Assembly: GCA_041398965.1 (NCBI GenBank)
Contig: JAWKTT010000027.1
Span: 1 to 64,000, forward strand
From: JAWKTT01 sp041398965
GTDB lineage: Bacteria > Planctomycetota > Planctomycetia > Planctomycetales > Planctomycetaceae
Length of the DNA stretch: 64,000 nt
Reading direction: 5' to 3'
The notes beneath the pieces were generated by a model. It was not told the origin of the DNA and ran no database searches. It was given only the letters and a program-made list of their open reading frames with translations. Numbering within the stretch: the stretch's first letter is position 1; every line of letters starts with the position of its first letter. Positions 1-8,507 of the stretch are shown here, piece after piece. The position numbers and the translations under genes were made by a program.

Positions 1-2
1 AG

Positions 3-371
3 GCGTTTCGACTCGCCTCTCGCGAAATAGAAGAGCATTACACCACCCGAGGTCAGATTTCGACGGAGCACGCGATTCTAGATGACAACGGCGACAATCG
101 AGGAACCCGTCGTGAGGCGATGGGAGATGATCGACTGGCCCCCGCATCAGATGGGTTGCTTGCCCGTACATGGCATCTCGTCCCGAATCTGGCCGAGAGA
201 AGTCTCACCCCTCAAGAGCGAACCTCTCGCGATGCCCTCGAACTGGCGATTGATGCGTTGCGACATCGCAAGCGTGAACTGACGGAAGACCAATACTATC
301 GTGAGTTAGAAATGCTACTGATTCCACTCGCCCGCTTAATGGCCGAGTCTCCCTTGCCAGTGTCCGAGTAA
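3..371 (+). CDS. C-terminal fragment of a larger protein of unknown function
   Basis: The reading frame is open from the left edge of the window to a TAA at 369-371, so only the last 122 residues are seen and the start lies outside. The fragment is hydrophilic and probably helical. It has an acidic stretch reading ILDDNGDNRGT near residue 35, where a run of Asp/Asn/Gly could bind a metal. The end is rich in Glu, Leu and Arg (RHRKRELTEDQYYRELEML). I have a weak impression of the C-terminus of large planctomycete membrane proteins that carry a similar DDNGD segment, but cannot name the family. An internal ATG at 120 would give an 83-residue protein. The conserved-looking sequence upstream of it argues that this is not the real start. 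It precedes the Tad cluster by about 275 bases, and nothing visible links it to pili. Confidence 0.6.
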   Translation, partial: AFRLASREIEEHYTTRGQISTEHAILDDNGDNRGTRREAMGDDRLAPASDGLLARTWHLVPNLAERSLTPQERTSRDALELAIDALRHRKRELTEDQYYRELEMLLIPLARLMAESPLPVSE

Positions 372-646
372 CGGCAAGACGCATGTTTTGTCTCGCACGG
401 AAAGTGGGGAGATGATCCGCGGTGTTCTTCGCGTGATGGTTCTTCTGGTTGTAGGGGTTATGCCATCGTCGTCGATGGGGTGTTGCAGGAATGCAACAGA
501 AACGACTTTAGGTTTAACTGTTACGAGTGAAAATAGAATCACGGAAACTGTAACGATTCGGCAACGTCTACGGCGCTTTCCGTAAACGTGTGGTAGTGTT
601 GCAGCAAGATTCCCCACACTCCGTGTTCAGCTATGGCGACTGCCTT

Positions 647-1288
647 ATGTTTGGCCTTTCCATCGGATCAACCTGTCTTGTGATTGCAGTGGCATTGTTT
701 ACGGCCGTTGCAGCGGGCTGGGACCTGCGATCACGTAAAATCCCCAACAAACTGACGCTCCCGATGTTCGCAGCGGGATGGGTGTTTCAGTTTGCGGATC
801 GCGGACTGGCCGGTCTGGGCGATGCTGCACTCGGGTTTCTGCTCGGCTTCGGCATTTTGTTCGTCCTCTGGATGGTTGGCGGAGGAGGTGGTGGCGACGT
901 GAAATTAATGGGGGCTCTCAGCGTCTGGTTAGGTTTTCGACTCACTCTGCTGGTGATGATCGCCAGCACCGGGACAGTCATCATCCTGACGATGGGAGTT
1001 GCCTTGTGGAGCATTCTGACTCGCGGAGTTCGTGCGTCTCAGAAGAAATACCTGGCAACAGGGAAAGACGATGACACAAAGAAAGGGCAAGCGAAACCTA
1101 AGGCCGAGACATTGGCTCAACGCAAAGAGCGTCGCGTCCTGCCATTCGCGGTCCCAGTCGCATTGGCGACTTGGATGATTCTAGCATGGAAGATGCCGAC
1201 ATTAGACAACCCAGTGCGAGGGGTCGTCGCGAAAACGACAGCAACCAGCACCGACACCGGTGCCAACACGACACCTTCAGACAATTGA
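647..1288 (+). CDS. cpaA: Prepilin peptidase, A24 family, CpaA/TadV type
   Basis: Inner-membrane aspartyl protease that would process Flp-type prepilins and TadE-like pseudopilins at their N-terminal leader. Two motifs of the family are visible: WDLRSRKIPN near residue 25 and GGGDVKLMGALS near residue 85, supplying the two catalytic aspartates (DxR..IPN and GDVKLM). Several hydrophobic segments fit the short CpaA form, which lacks the cysteine-rich methylase domain of PilD. A GTG at 590 in frame would add 19 hydrophilic residues. The ATG at 647 is preferred because the first membrane segment then begins near the N-terminus as is usual. The C-terminal 70 residues are a charged, Lys-rich linker, one more hydrophobic segment and a Thr-rich tail, which is longer than typical CpaA. 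It is the first gene of the Tad cluster. Confidence 0.85.
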   Translation: MFGLSIGSTCLVIAVALFTAVAAGWDLRSRKIPNKLTLPMFAAGWVFQFADRGLAGLGDAALGFLLGFGILFVLWMVGGGGGGDVKLMGALSVWLGFRLTLLVMIASTGTVIILTMGVALWSILTRGVRASQKKYLATGKDDDTKKGQAKPKAETLAQRKERRVLPFAVPVALATWMILAWKMPTLDNPVRGVVAKTTATSTDTGANTTPSDN

Positions 1289-1411
1289 CTGTTGAGAAGA
1301 TAGCAGATTCTTAAAGGGCGTTACGAAATCGTACGACAGGCATGTCACTTTAAGTCACTCCGTCATCACTCAGTCCGGGACTCGTTCCTTATTAAGTAAT
1401 CAGGCGACACA

Positions 1412-1822
1412 ATGAGACTCACCCCAACGACACACCGAGCAGGTCAGCGACGTGGAATGCTGAGCATGGAACTTGTGTTCGTGCTTCCGATTCTGCTCAT
1501 GCTTCTCGTCGGTCTGTTGGAGTTCTCGCTGTTATTTTTTGCCCGCGGTGATGTCGTCGAAGCGTGTCGCGTGGCGGCCCGTCAAGCGACGCTTCCTGGG
1601 GCAACTCCGGAAGAAATTGAAGATGCAGCACTCACCAGCCTTCCCTCGAAACTGCGACGCGGTGCCGAGGTAGCTGTCGAAATGGGCGTCCATTCGGGCG
1701 ACCCTGTAATTGTGGCGGTACGTGTCCCGATGAGTGCGGCGGCACCCGACCTTCTGTGGCCTGTAGGATTCAGCCTTCAGAACAATGACCTAACCTGTGA
1801 AACGCGGATGGTGAAGGAATAA
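1412..1822 (+). CDS. tadE: TadE-like pilus assembly protein
   Basis: A 136-residue pseudopilin-like protein. A short basic leader (THRAGQRRGMLSMELVFVLP) is followed by one long hydrophobic helix. The acidic residue in SMELVFVLP sits where TadE proteins carry the conserved Glu of the processed N-terminus. The helix is followed by the charged segment DVVEACRVAARQA typical of TadE/TadG. The remainder is a small extracytoplasmic domain with one Cys near the end. In Tad systems TadE and TadF are minor pseudopilins cut by the dedicated prepilin peptidase, here encoded 123 bases upstream. The next gene, cpaB, starts 47 bases downstream, so the two are probably co-transcribed. Confidence 0.85.
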   Translation: MRLTPTTHRAGQRRGMLSMELVFVLPILLMLLVGLLEFSLLFFARGDVVEACRVAARQATLPGATPEEIEDAALTSLPSKLRRGAEVAVEMGVHSGDPVIVAVRVPMSAAAPDLLWPVGFSLQNNDLTCETRMVKE

Positions 1823-1869
1823 CCCCCCCACTCTGCCGAGATTCGTCCTCGAAACCGTGGAGTACTACT

Positions 1870-2961
1870 GTGACACCTGCCAGACTGACTATTTTAATGC
1901 TGATGGTGGTGGCCGCCCTGGTCATTGCCTATGTTGCGAAGAGTTTCCTCTTCGCTGCGGACGAGGCGAAAGTCTCGGAGATGCGGAACTACCCGATGTT
2001 GGTGACGAACCTGGAACCCGGTGCGGTTATCTCTGAGGCTCACCTAGCTCAGGGACCAAAACGCATGGACGATCCAGACAATCCTCCGGTCCGGACCTGG
2101 GCACGCAGCAACAGCGTGTTGGTGGGTCGCATCGTTAAAGAGCCACTCGCTGCCGGTCAACCGATCGACACGCTGAAGCTCTATGCGTACGGCGAGTTTC
2201 CCCCCGTGGCAGTCACGATGGGGATGAGAGCCGTTTCGATCGAAGTGGGCACTGGCGCCGCCATTGTCGATGGTCTCGTGAAACCAGGCGAATATGTCGA
2301 CGTTCACTTCACCCCGACCGCTTATGAAGATGCTCGCTTCCGTGGCGGCGTCATCATGACGATGTTCAAAGGGGTTAAGGTTCTCGCCGTGAATCGCTCG
2401 GTCTCGACCGGACGGGCCGTCCGCAATGGGAACACCGTGACTCTCGAACTTTCTCCCGAACAGGCGAACATTATGTTGCTCGCTGAACAGAAGGGGTCGA
2501 TCAATCTGATCTACACTCCCGATGGTAAGGGACATGGCGGAATCGCTGTTGCCGAAGAAGATCGGGTTTACTTTGAGGAAATCCTTGGACTGAAGCGTCC
2601 TGAAGACCCTAAGAAGCCTGTCCTGACCGAACTCTATTATCGTGGGGGCCGGAGCGTTGCGGCTTTCAATGAAGACGGTTCACGATGGGACGGCTACGGC
2701 AACGATTACAACGCGAACCTGAACGGTTACGGAACCGGCAGCCGCCCAGCACCAGCAACGAATGGTAATCGCGAGCCGACTGGCAACTACGGTGTTGGTG
2801 GTGGCTATGGCGGTTACTACCGCGGCATTGACATGTCGTCGCCACAATCGGGCGCCGCTGGAAACTCCAGCAATGCACTCCGTCTGATCCCAAGCCCTCA
2901 AGGGGCACAGGGAAATGGCCCTGGTCGCGGTGAGATTCCTGAAGCGAATCGCGGTATCTAG
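1870..2961 (+). CDS. cpaB: Flp pilus assembly protein CpaB (RcpC)
   Basis: 363-residue periplasmic protein with an N-terminal membrane anchor (ARLTILMLMVVAALVIAYVA, residues 4-23) and a SAF-type domain. The domain is recognisable from NLEPGAVISEAHL, LVGRIVKEPLAAGQPI and the VSIEVGTGAAIVDGLVKPGEYVD region. CpaB is thought to sit with the secretin CpaC/RcpA in the outer part of the Tad apparatus. The start is GTG at 1870. The last ~100 residues are unusual: low complexity and very rich in Gly, Tyr, Asn and Ser (GYGNDYNANLNGYG, GVGGGYGGYYRG). This tail is absent from standard CpaB and is probably disordered. The next gene begins 52 bases on. Confidence 0.88.
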   Translation: MTPARLTILMLMVVAALVIAYVAKSFLFAADEAKVSEMRNYPMLVTNLEPGAVISEAHLAQGPKRMDDPDNPPVRTWARSNSVLVGRIVKEPLAAGQPIDTLKLYAYGEFPPVAVTMGMRAVSIEVGTGAAIVDGLVKPGEYVDVHFTPTAYEDARFRGGVIMTMFKGVKVLAVNRSVSTGRAVRNGNTVTLELSPEQANIMLLAEQKGSINLIYTPDGKGHGGIAVAEEDRVYFEEILGLKRPEDPKKPVLTELYYRGGRSVAAFNEDGSRWDGYGNDYNANLNGYGTGSRPAPATNGNREPTGNYGVGGGYGGYYRGIDMSSPQSGAAGNSSNALRLIPSPQGAQGNGPGRGEIPEANRGI

Positions 2962-3013
2962 TCTGTCGAGTTTGTGTCTCTATCTTGTCCCTTCTCCTAA
3001 CCTAGCCACTCCA

Positions 3014-4225
3014 ATGAAACAATTGCGACGACAACTCGTTCGCCCTGTTCGTCGGGGAAGTCTTGTGCCAGCGGTCGCCTTAGCGATCCTGGTCATCGGG
3101 ACGGCGATGGCGTTGGTGTTTGATCGACTCTGGATCGACGCCGCCAAGGGAGAGCTGACAACGGCAGCAGAGGCCGCCGCACTTGCTGCGGCAGGTCAAC
3201 TGGCGACAGATGATCTCCTGCGACCCGACGTCGAGTCGGCAACAATTGTCGATGCAGCTCGTGCAGCCGGGATCGATATCGCGGCGACGAACCGAGTCGC
3301 AGGGACGCCGATCAATCTCGATGCCAGTGGTGATGGAGACATTCGCTTCGGACGTCTTGTGATCAATGAAGACACCGGCGAGGCTCAGTTTCTGGAGACG
3401 AATCACTTTCCGACAAGCGTCGCTGTGCGGGCGAGTCGGACTCGTGCCGTAGGCAACCCGGTCGCTCGACTGTTTCAAAGCAGTGCGGCGGGACCAGGGG
3501 CCGATGTCGAAGTGATCGTCGAGGCGACAATTAACAATCGTGTCACCGGATTCCGAGCACCAGTTGGTGGAACGGTTCCGGCCTTGCCGATGGCGATCCT
3601 CGATGTGCATCCGCTGTCTGACCGTCGCGACACCTGGACGTATCAGGTCGAGCAAGGTCACGGACCGGATCAACTGCGATTCGATGCCGTCACCGGGACG
3701 ATTGTGGAAGGGGAAGATGGCCTGTCCGAATTCACCCTGAAGCCGATGCCAAAGAGTCGCGACAAAGACGAAATCAATATGCACATCATCGACATCGGAA
3801 CGGAGCTTGACCCTTCTGAAATCTCCCGGCAGGTGCGTTCGGGATGGTCTGTCGCCGATCTGATGTCGTTCGATGGGACGCTTGATTTCCTTGGACCGCT
3901 ATCACTGACAGCAACACCTCACCTTAGAGATGATTCGATCGATGCTCTCGCAGAGATCGTGGGGCAGACGCGGATTTGTCTGCTGTACAACGAGACGACC
4001 GAACTATCGTCTCATGGCGAACCGGATGCGGCGACGCTGACGATTCGCGGCTTTGTCGCCGTGCGGGTCATGCGGGTCGATTTCACTGATGAAGGACCGA
4101 TCGTCATTGTGCAGCCCGCGGTGGTCGCGACCCGGTCGGCTGTCGTCGCTGACCCCGATGGCACGGCCTCGCACCTCTCTCAGATCGCCAGTCCGTACGT
4201 CTACAAGATTTCCCTAACCAACTAA
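3014..4225 (+). CDS. TadG-like pilus assembly protein
   Basis: 403 residues from the ATG at 3014. A longer in-frame reading from 2915 would overlap cpaB by 47 bases and add an implausible leader, so it was not used. A basic N-terminus (RRQLVRPVRRGS) precedes one hydrophobic helix (PAVALAILVIGTAMALVFDR) and a helical, Ala-rich stretch (ELTTAAEAAALAAAGQLA). This is the signature of the TadE/TadG N-terminal region. The rest is a hydrophilic extracytoplasmic domain with no motif I recognise. In Tad loci such proteins are minor pseudopilins or anchor proteins. Position between cpaB and cpaF supports that role. The stop codon is the first of five TAA triplets in a CTAA repeat. Confidence 0.75.
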   Translation: MKQLRRQLVRPVRRGSLVPAVALAILVIGTAMALVFDRLWIDAAKGELTTAAEAAALAAAGQLATDDLLRPDVESATIVDAARAAGIDIAATNRVAGTPINLDASGDGDIRFGRLVINEDTGEAQFLETNHFPTSVAVRASRTRAVGNPVARLFQSSAAGPGADVEVIVEATINNRVTGFRAPVGGTVPALPMAILDVHPLSDRRDTWTYQVEQGHGPDQLRFDAVTGTIVEGEDGLSEFTLKPMPKSRDKDEINMHIIDIGTELDPSEISRQVRSGWSVADLMSFDGTLDFLGPLSLTATPHLRDDSIDALAEIVGQTRICLLYNETTELSSHGEPDAATLTIRGFVAVRVMRVDFTDEGPIVIVQPAVVATRSAVVADPDGTASHLSQIASPYVYKISLTN

Positions 4226-4241
4226 CTAACTAACTAACTAA
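4222..4241 (+). repeat. CTAA tandem repeat giving stops in all three frames
   Basis: The tetranucleotide CTAA is repeated five times from 4222 to 4241. Because the period is four, TAA occurs at 4223, 4227, 4231, 4235 and 4239 and so falls in all three forward frames. The first TAA is the stop of the TadG-like gene. The remaining gap to cpaF (4242-4438) shows no other clear feature. Confidence 0.9.
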
Positions 4242-4438
4242 ATCCCTTAATCACTCACTGACTTAGAATTCTGCTGGTTCACTACCTAAGGAAACTGTTT
4301 AGCCTTCAGGTGAATCAAACGGTGATTCACACACGACAAGACTGAGACACAATACACACTTCCAAGAAACTCATTCAGCCCACAACTTCGAGACGAGACA
4401 AACTCTCTGATCCAGAAAGACTTTTGAGGACCTAAGCC

Positions 4439-5770
4439 ATGGTGGCCGTCACAAACAGCGACTTTGAAGCACGCCGCGGATTCCAACAGCTCAAGAACCG
4501 TTTGCATCGTCAGATGGTCGACGCCATCGACATGTCGAAAGCGGGGGTTTTGGGCGAAGAGGAGTTTCGTCGTCAGCTGCACTCCTTAGCCGTTCATCTT
4601 TGCTCTCAGCGGGAAGCGAACCTGCAAGGGGCCGACCGAGACGCGATGGTCGCGGAGTTAATGGACGAAATCTACGGATTTGGTCCGCTGCAATCGCTGA
4701 TGAACGACCCAGAGGTGAGCGACGTGCTCGTCAACGGGGCCGACGCGGTCTTCGTCGAAAAGAACGGGATGCTGCAACGGACCGGTATTCGATTTGCCGA
4801 CGATGCTCACCTGTTGCAGTTCATTCAACGATTGGTAGGACAGGCCGGTCGCCGAATTGACGAAGTGTCGCCGATGGTCGACGCGAAGCTGGCAGATGGT
4901 TCGCGTCTCCATGCGGTGATTCCCCCGTTGGCCTTGCGAGGACCAACGTTGTCGATTCGTCGTTTCCGAACTCGCGTCTTGCAGTTCGAAGACATGGTCC
5001 GGACCGACACTCTGGCCCCGGAAATGGCCGACTTCCTGATCGCTGCGGTCAAAGCCCGACTCAACGTCCTGCTCTCGGGAGGTACCGGTGCGGGGAAGAC
5101 GACCATGCTCAACAACCTGAGCCGCTTCATTCCGAACACCGAACGAGTCGTCACCATCGAGGAAACGGCGGAACTGCAACTTCAGCAGGCAGACGTCGTC
5201 GGCCTGGAGACACGAGTTCCCAACGTCGAAGGGAAGGGGGCCGTCACCCCGCGTGACCTCCTGAAGAACGCCCTGCGTATGCGGCCCGACCGCATCATCG
5301 TCGGGGAAGCTCGTGGTGAAGAAGTTATGGACATGCTCCAAGCCATGAATACCGGTCACGATGGTTCGATGAGCACCGTCCACGCCAACGATACTCGCGA
5401 TGCCTTGCACCGACTCGAGTTGATGATCGCCCTTTCGGGGGCAGAATTGCCGACTCGTGTTGCTCGACAGTACGTCGCCTCGGCCATTCAGCTGTTTGTC
5501 CATATCGCCCGCCTCAGCAACGGGGAACGTAAAGTGATGCGAATCTCCGAACTTGTCGGGGTGACCGACGGGGAGTTCGACCTTGAGGACATCTTCGTGT
5601 TTCGCATGGCAGGGGTTGACAAGTCCGGCAAAACGCTCGGCTCGTTCTACTCGACCGGTTACGAACCTCAGTGCCTGCGGCGGATGGCGGCGAAGGGGAT
5701 CGACCTCAACCCGCGTATCTTCTCGGCCCGCGAATTGAAGACCGGCGTCAACTACTTGCCTCGCACTTAG
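4439..5770 (+). CDS. cpaF: Tad secretion ATPase CpaF/TadA
   Basis: 443-residue hexameric ATPase of the type II/IV secretion superfamily that powers Flp pilus assembly on the cytoplasmic side. An N-terminal helical domain (1-90) leads into the CpaF signature EIYGFGPLQSLMNDPEVSDV (residues 77-96). Walker A is GGTGAGKTT (214-222), an Asp-box-like IEETAELQ follows near 240, and Walker B is RIIVGEARGEE (285-295). The His box is STVHANDTRDALHRLE near 312. Length and all motifs match active CpaF. It starts at ATG 4439 after a 213-base gap, the largest in the cluster. tadB follows after 94 bases. Confidence 0.95.
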   Translation: MVAVTNSDFEARRGFQQLKNRLHRQMVDAIDMSKAGVLGEEEFRRQLHSLAVHLCSQREANLQGADRDAMVAELMDEIYGFGPLQSLMNDPEVSDVLVNGADAVFVEKNGMLQRTGIRFADDAHLLQFIQRLVGQAGRRIDEVSPMVDAKLADGSRLHAVIPPLALRGPTLSIRRFRTRVLQFEDMVRTDTLAPEMADFLIAAVKARLNVLLSGGTGAGKTTMLNNLSRFIPNTERVVTIEETAELQLQQADVVGLETRVPNVEGKGAVTPRDLLKNALRMRPDRIIVGEARGEEVMDMLQAMNTGHDGSMSTVHANDTRDALHRLELMIALSGAELPTRVARQYVASAIQLFVHIARLSNGERKVMRISELVGVTDGEFDLEDIFVFRMAGVDKSGKTLGSFYSTGYEPQCLRRMAAKGIDLNPRIFSARELKTGVNYLPRT

Positions 5771-5864
5771 TCCTTACCGAGTACCGAATGCCCCCGGCTG
5801 ACGGATTCGTTCCGTCGACCAACGTTGTGACTTACGAAATTCACTCGCACTGACGAGCAGACTG

Positions 5865-6728
5865 ATGTCATCAAACACACTCACACCTCCGAAAATTGCT
5901 CCGCAGTCCGGCTTCTCCGGGATTTTGCGGGAACGCGAGACGTACGCCTCGGGCGATCCGAACTCGATGAGTGGCCGGATTGATGGATGGTTCGATCGCC
6001 TGATGTTGCAATGCAACTGGGGCCTCGCGCCGGCTGCCGTTCTGATGCTGGCGGTCCTGTGTGCCATTGCACTCGGCGGGGCGATGTTTGTTTGGAAAGA
6101 GAACCTGTTGCTGGCGGCAGTCGTTGGGATGATCGGGTTCACGCTCCCGTTCATCGCTGCGATGGCGGCTCGGGCAAACCGTCAACGACAGATGAACCAA
6201 CAACTCCCCGGCATGATCGACGAGCTCTCACGAGCCGCTCGAACCGGACGGAGTCTCGAAAGCTGCATGAACATGGTCGGAAACGACACCCCGTCACCAC
6301 TGGGAGACGAACTGCGTTTGTGTACCAGCAAGATGGCACTGGGGATTCCTGTGGATGAAGCCCTACGTGAACTCCCGGACCGCACGGGACTTGTCGCAGC
6401 AAGTGTGTTGACGACAGCAATCTCGGTCCACCGGCAATCGGGGGGGGACATCGTGAAGGTGCTCGATCGACTCTCGCACACCATTCGAGACCGCGAACAG
6501 TTTCAAGGTCGCCTGCAAGCCGCCACCCGGGCGAGTCAATTAACAGCGTTCCTGATGATCGGCCTACCCCCCATCATTCTTGCCTTCTTCCTGTTTCGCG
6601 ATCCCGACTACTTCAAAAACCTGATGGATTCCTCCTGGGGACGCATGGCAACGGTAACAGCCGTGCTGCTTCAGATCATCGGCTCGATCTGGGTTTGGAA
6701 CGTCCTCGCCAGCAGCCGTAAGGCATAA
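5865..6728 (+). CDS. tadB: Tad platform protein TadB
   Basis: 287-residue inner-membrane protein with a type II secretion F domain. After a hydrophilic N-terminus of about 50 residues come two adjacent membrane helices (APAAVLMLAVLCAIALGGAM, LAAVVGMIGFTLPFIAAMAA). The cytoplasmic F domain contains QQLPGMIDELSRAARTGRSL and the ASVLTTAISVHRQSGGDIVK stretch. Two C-terminal helices follow (LTAFLMIGLPPIILAFFLF and the final one). This is the canonical TadB layout. With TadC it forms the platform that CpaF drives. It lies between cpaF and tadC in the usual order. Confidence 0.9.
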   Translation: MSSNTLTPPKIAPQSGFSGILRERETYASGDPNSMSGRIDGWFDRLMLQCNWGLAPAAVLMLAVLCAIALGGAMFVWKENLLLAAVVGMIGFTLPFIAAMAARANRQRQMNQQLPGMIDELSRAARTGRSLESCMNMVGNDTPSPLGDELRLCTSKMALGIPVDEALRELPDRTGLVAASVLTTAISVHRQSGGDIVKVLDRLSHTIRDREQFQGRLQAATRASQLTAFLMIGLPPIILAFFLFRDPDYFKNLMDSSWGRMATVTAVLLQIIGSIWVWNVLASSRKA

Positions 6729-6839
6729 GCACGCCCGACTTCCAAGGGCGTTGAAGTCCTTCGCAGAAACCGACCACCTCAAACACACCGTCGTTTGTCC
6801 CGCACTCACTGACTCCCCGTTACCCTTGGGGTACTAAAG

Positions 6840-8189
6840 ATGACACCTTTCGCCAAACAAGTTTTGCTCGCAATCATCGCGATCCTCGTCGTCATTCTGT
6901 TGGCACGAATTGTGATGCGATGGTGGCGAGACCGGCAAGCGCTCAAGGCAGCCGAGCGATCATCACTTCGATCTCGCACTGCCGCATCGAGTCTCGACGA
7001 CGCCACACAACAGGCGGCTCAGGAACTCGCAAAACCTGTTGTCGAAGCCCCGTCCATCTTGAAGTCGGCCAAGGAAACAGCGGGCGACGTCGCAGAAGCG
7101 GCGAAATCCACCACCGGTGCCGCTCTAGGAGCAGCAGCAGGTGTTGTGGGAGCAGCGGGTAGCATTCTGAAAAGTGGTGTCGACAAAGTCGAGGACGCCG
7201 CCTCAGAAGTCTTGAAGCCAGTCCCATCACAAATCGACTACGTTCCCTCTGCGACAAAATCGCTCGACGGTTCAGGCTTGTATCCGCAGACGGGAACCTC
7301 CCCGCTGGCGATGCATGCGACTGCTGACGAACTCCGCCAGATGGATCCCGAAGAACTCCCCTTCTCGGACACGAGTGACTATTCCTTCGGAAAACTCACC
7401 CCCGTTCTGGCAGCGATGTTGCCAGAGTCACCAGAGAAGAAACTGGAGTTGAAACGTGCCTTGAAGAACGCCGGGTACTTCACCCCGCACGCCTGGCAGA
7501 ACCTCGCCGCCACACGATACCTCGGGATCATGTTGCCGATCGTGCTGTTTGGAGTGCTGCTCGTACTCGCTCCGAAACAGTTTGAGTGGCCCATCATCGG
7601 ATGTCTGGTGACTGTCCCACTGCTGGGCTATGCCCTGCCAAGCCTGTTGGTGAAGAGTCAAGCAGCAAACCGGTTGCGTCAGATTGAGCAAGGGATGCCC
7701 GACATGCTCGATATGTTGAACATGTGCGTCAGCCAGGGGATGACACTCCCGAACGGCCTCACTCGAGTGAGCCGCGAAATTCAGGGAGTTTACCCGGCTC
7801 TTGCCCAGGAACTGATGATCGTCAGCGAACAATCGCGAATCGGTGGCTTGCAACAGTCGTTGACGAACTTCAGCAACCGTGTCGACCTTCCGGACGTTCA
7901 CTCGTTCACCTCATTGATGGTGCAAACCGATCGCATGGGAACGAGCATCTCGGACGCTTTGTCGGACTACTCGGACAACATGCGAGAGAACTTGCGTCAA
8001 CGGGCCGATCAAAAGGCGAACTCTGCCAGCTTCAAACTGCTGTTTCCGACGGTTCTCTGCCTGATGCCCGCCGTGTTCCTATTCCTGTTGGGACCAGCCA
8101 TCGTTCAGTTGCACGACTTCTTCACCAACGGAGCGACCGACGTCATCCGCGAAGGTGCCAACGCCGCAACCCAAACCCTGGGCCGATAG
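6840..8189 (+). CDS. tadC: Tad platform protein TadC with an unusual N-terminal extension
   Basis: The C-terminal ~270 residues are a TadC F domain: two membrane helices near 225-270, then QIEQGMPDMLDMLNMCVSQG, a cytoplasmic helical region, and a last pair of helices ending LCLMPAVFLFLLGPAIVQL. TadC is normally around 300 residues. This protein has 449 because of an N-terminal extension that holds a separate membrane helix (VLLAIIAILVVILLARIVMR) and a 90-residue Ala/Lys/Glu/Gly-rich segment of repeated amphipathic character (AKETAGDVAEAAKS, GAAAGVVGAAGSILKSGVDK). The extension resembles LEA- or apolipoprotein-like helices in composition. Its role is unknown. Last recognisable gene of the Tad cluster. 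Confidence 0.88.
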   Translation: MTPFAKQVLLAIIAILVVILLARIVMRWWRDRQALKAAERSSLRSRTAASSLDDATQQAAQELAKPVVEAPSILKSAKETAGDVAEAAKSTTGAALGAAAGVVGAAGSILKSGVDKVEDAASEVLKPVPSQIDYVPSATKSLDGSGLYPQTGTSPLAMHATADELRQMDPEELPFSDTSDYSFGKLTPVLAAMLPESPEKKLELKRALKNAGYFTPHAWQNLAATRYLGIMLPIVLFGVLLVLAPKQFEWPIIGCLVTVPLLGYALPSLLVKSQAANRLRQIEQGMPDMLDMLNMCVSQGMTLPNGLTRVSREIQGVYPALAQELMIVSEQSRIGGLQQSLTNFSNRVDLPDVHSFTSLMVQTDRMGTSISDALSDYSDNMRENLRQRADQKANSASFKLLFPTVLCLMPAVFLFLLGPAIVQLHDFFTNGATDVIREGANAATQTLGR

Positions 8190-8507
8190 CGTTGAACGGT
8201 TGGGAATTCCTGATGAACGGTACGGTGCAAGCCATCCTGTGATGGTCGTCGACACGGCTTTAGTTTGACACAAGTCCGGCACAGCCCGACACGATCGCGT
8301 CATCCGCGTTCCATACGGAATGGCTCAAGGTTTTCCCCAACGTCGTAATGCATTCCCCTCTTGCCCGATTCTTCTCGTGCGGGAATGACAGTGGGGGGCG
8401 GAGGAGAGTAGACTGTCGGCTGAGTTGCATAGCGAGGAGAGTCAAACGGGACTTTCTCCAAACTGGCAGCGCCTGACAGTCTCTTCCCGCAGTTAATTGA
8501 CGGAACC
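8190..8507. other. Intergenic region between the Tad cluster and trpA
   Basis: 318 bases without a gene. The only structure I see is an inverted repeat CATTCCC (8351-8357) / GGGAATG (8381-8387) with smaller CCCG/CGGG pairs nested inside, which could act as a weak terminator for the Tad cluster. TTGACA at 8265-8270 has no matching -10 box. Confidence 0.4.

Noticed and set aside
388..585. A 65-residue frame with a hydrophobic stretch and a Cys that looks like a lipobox
   Set aside because: It has no ribosome binding site, no recognised family and the C-terminal part is not protein-like. It may be chance in the region before cpaA.
8265..8293. TTGACA before trpA as a promoter
   Set aside because: There is no -10-like sequence at 15-19 bases and it lies over 200 bases from the gene.
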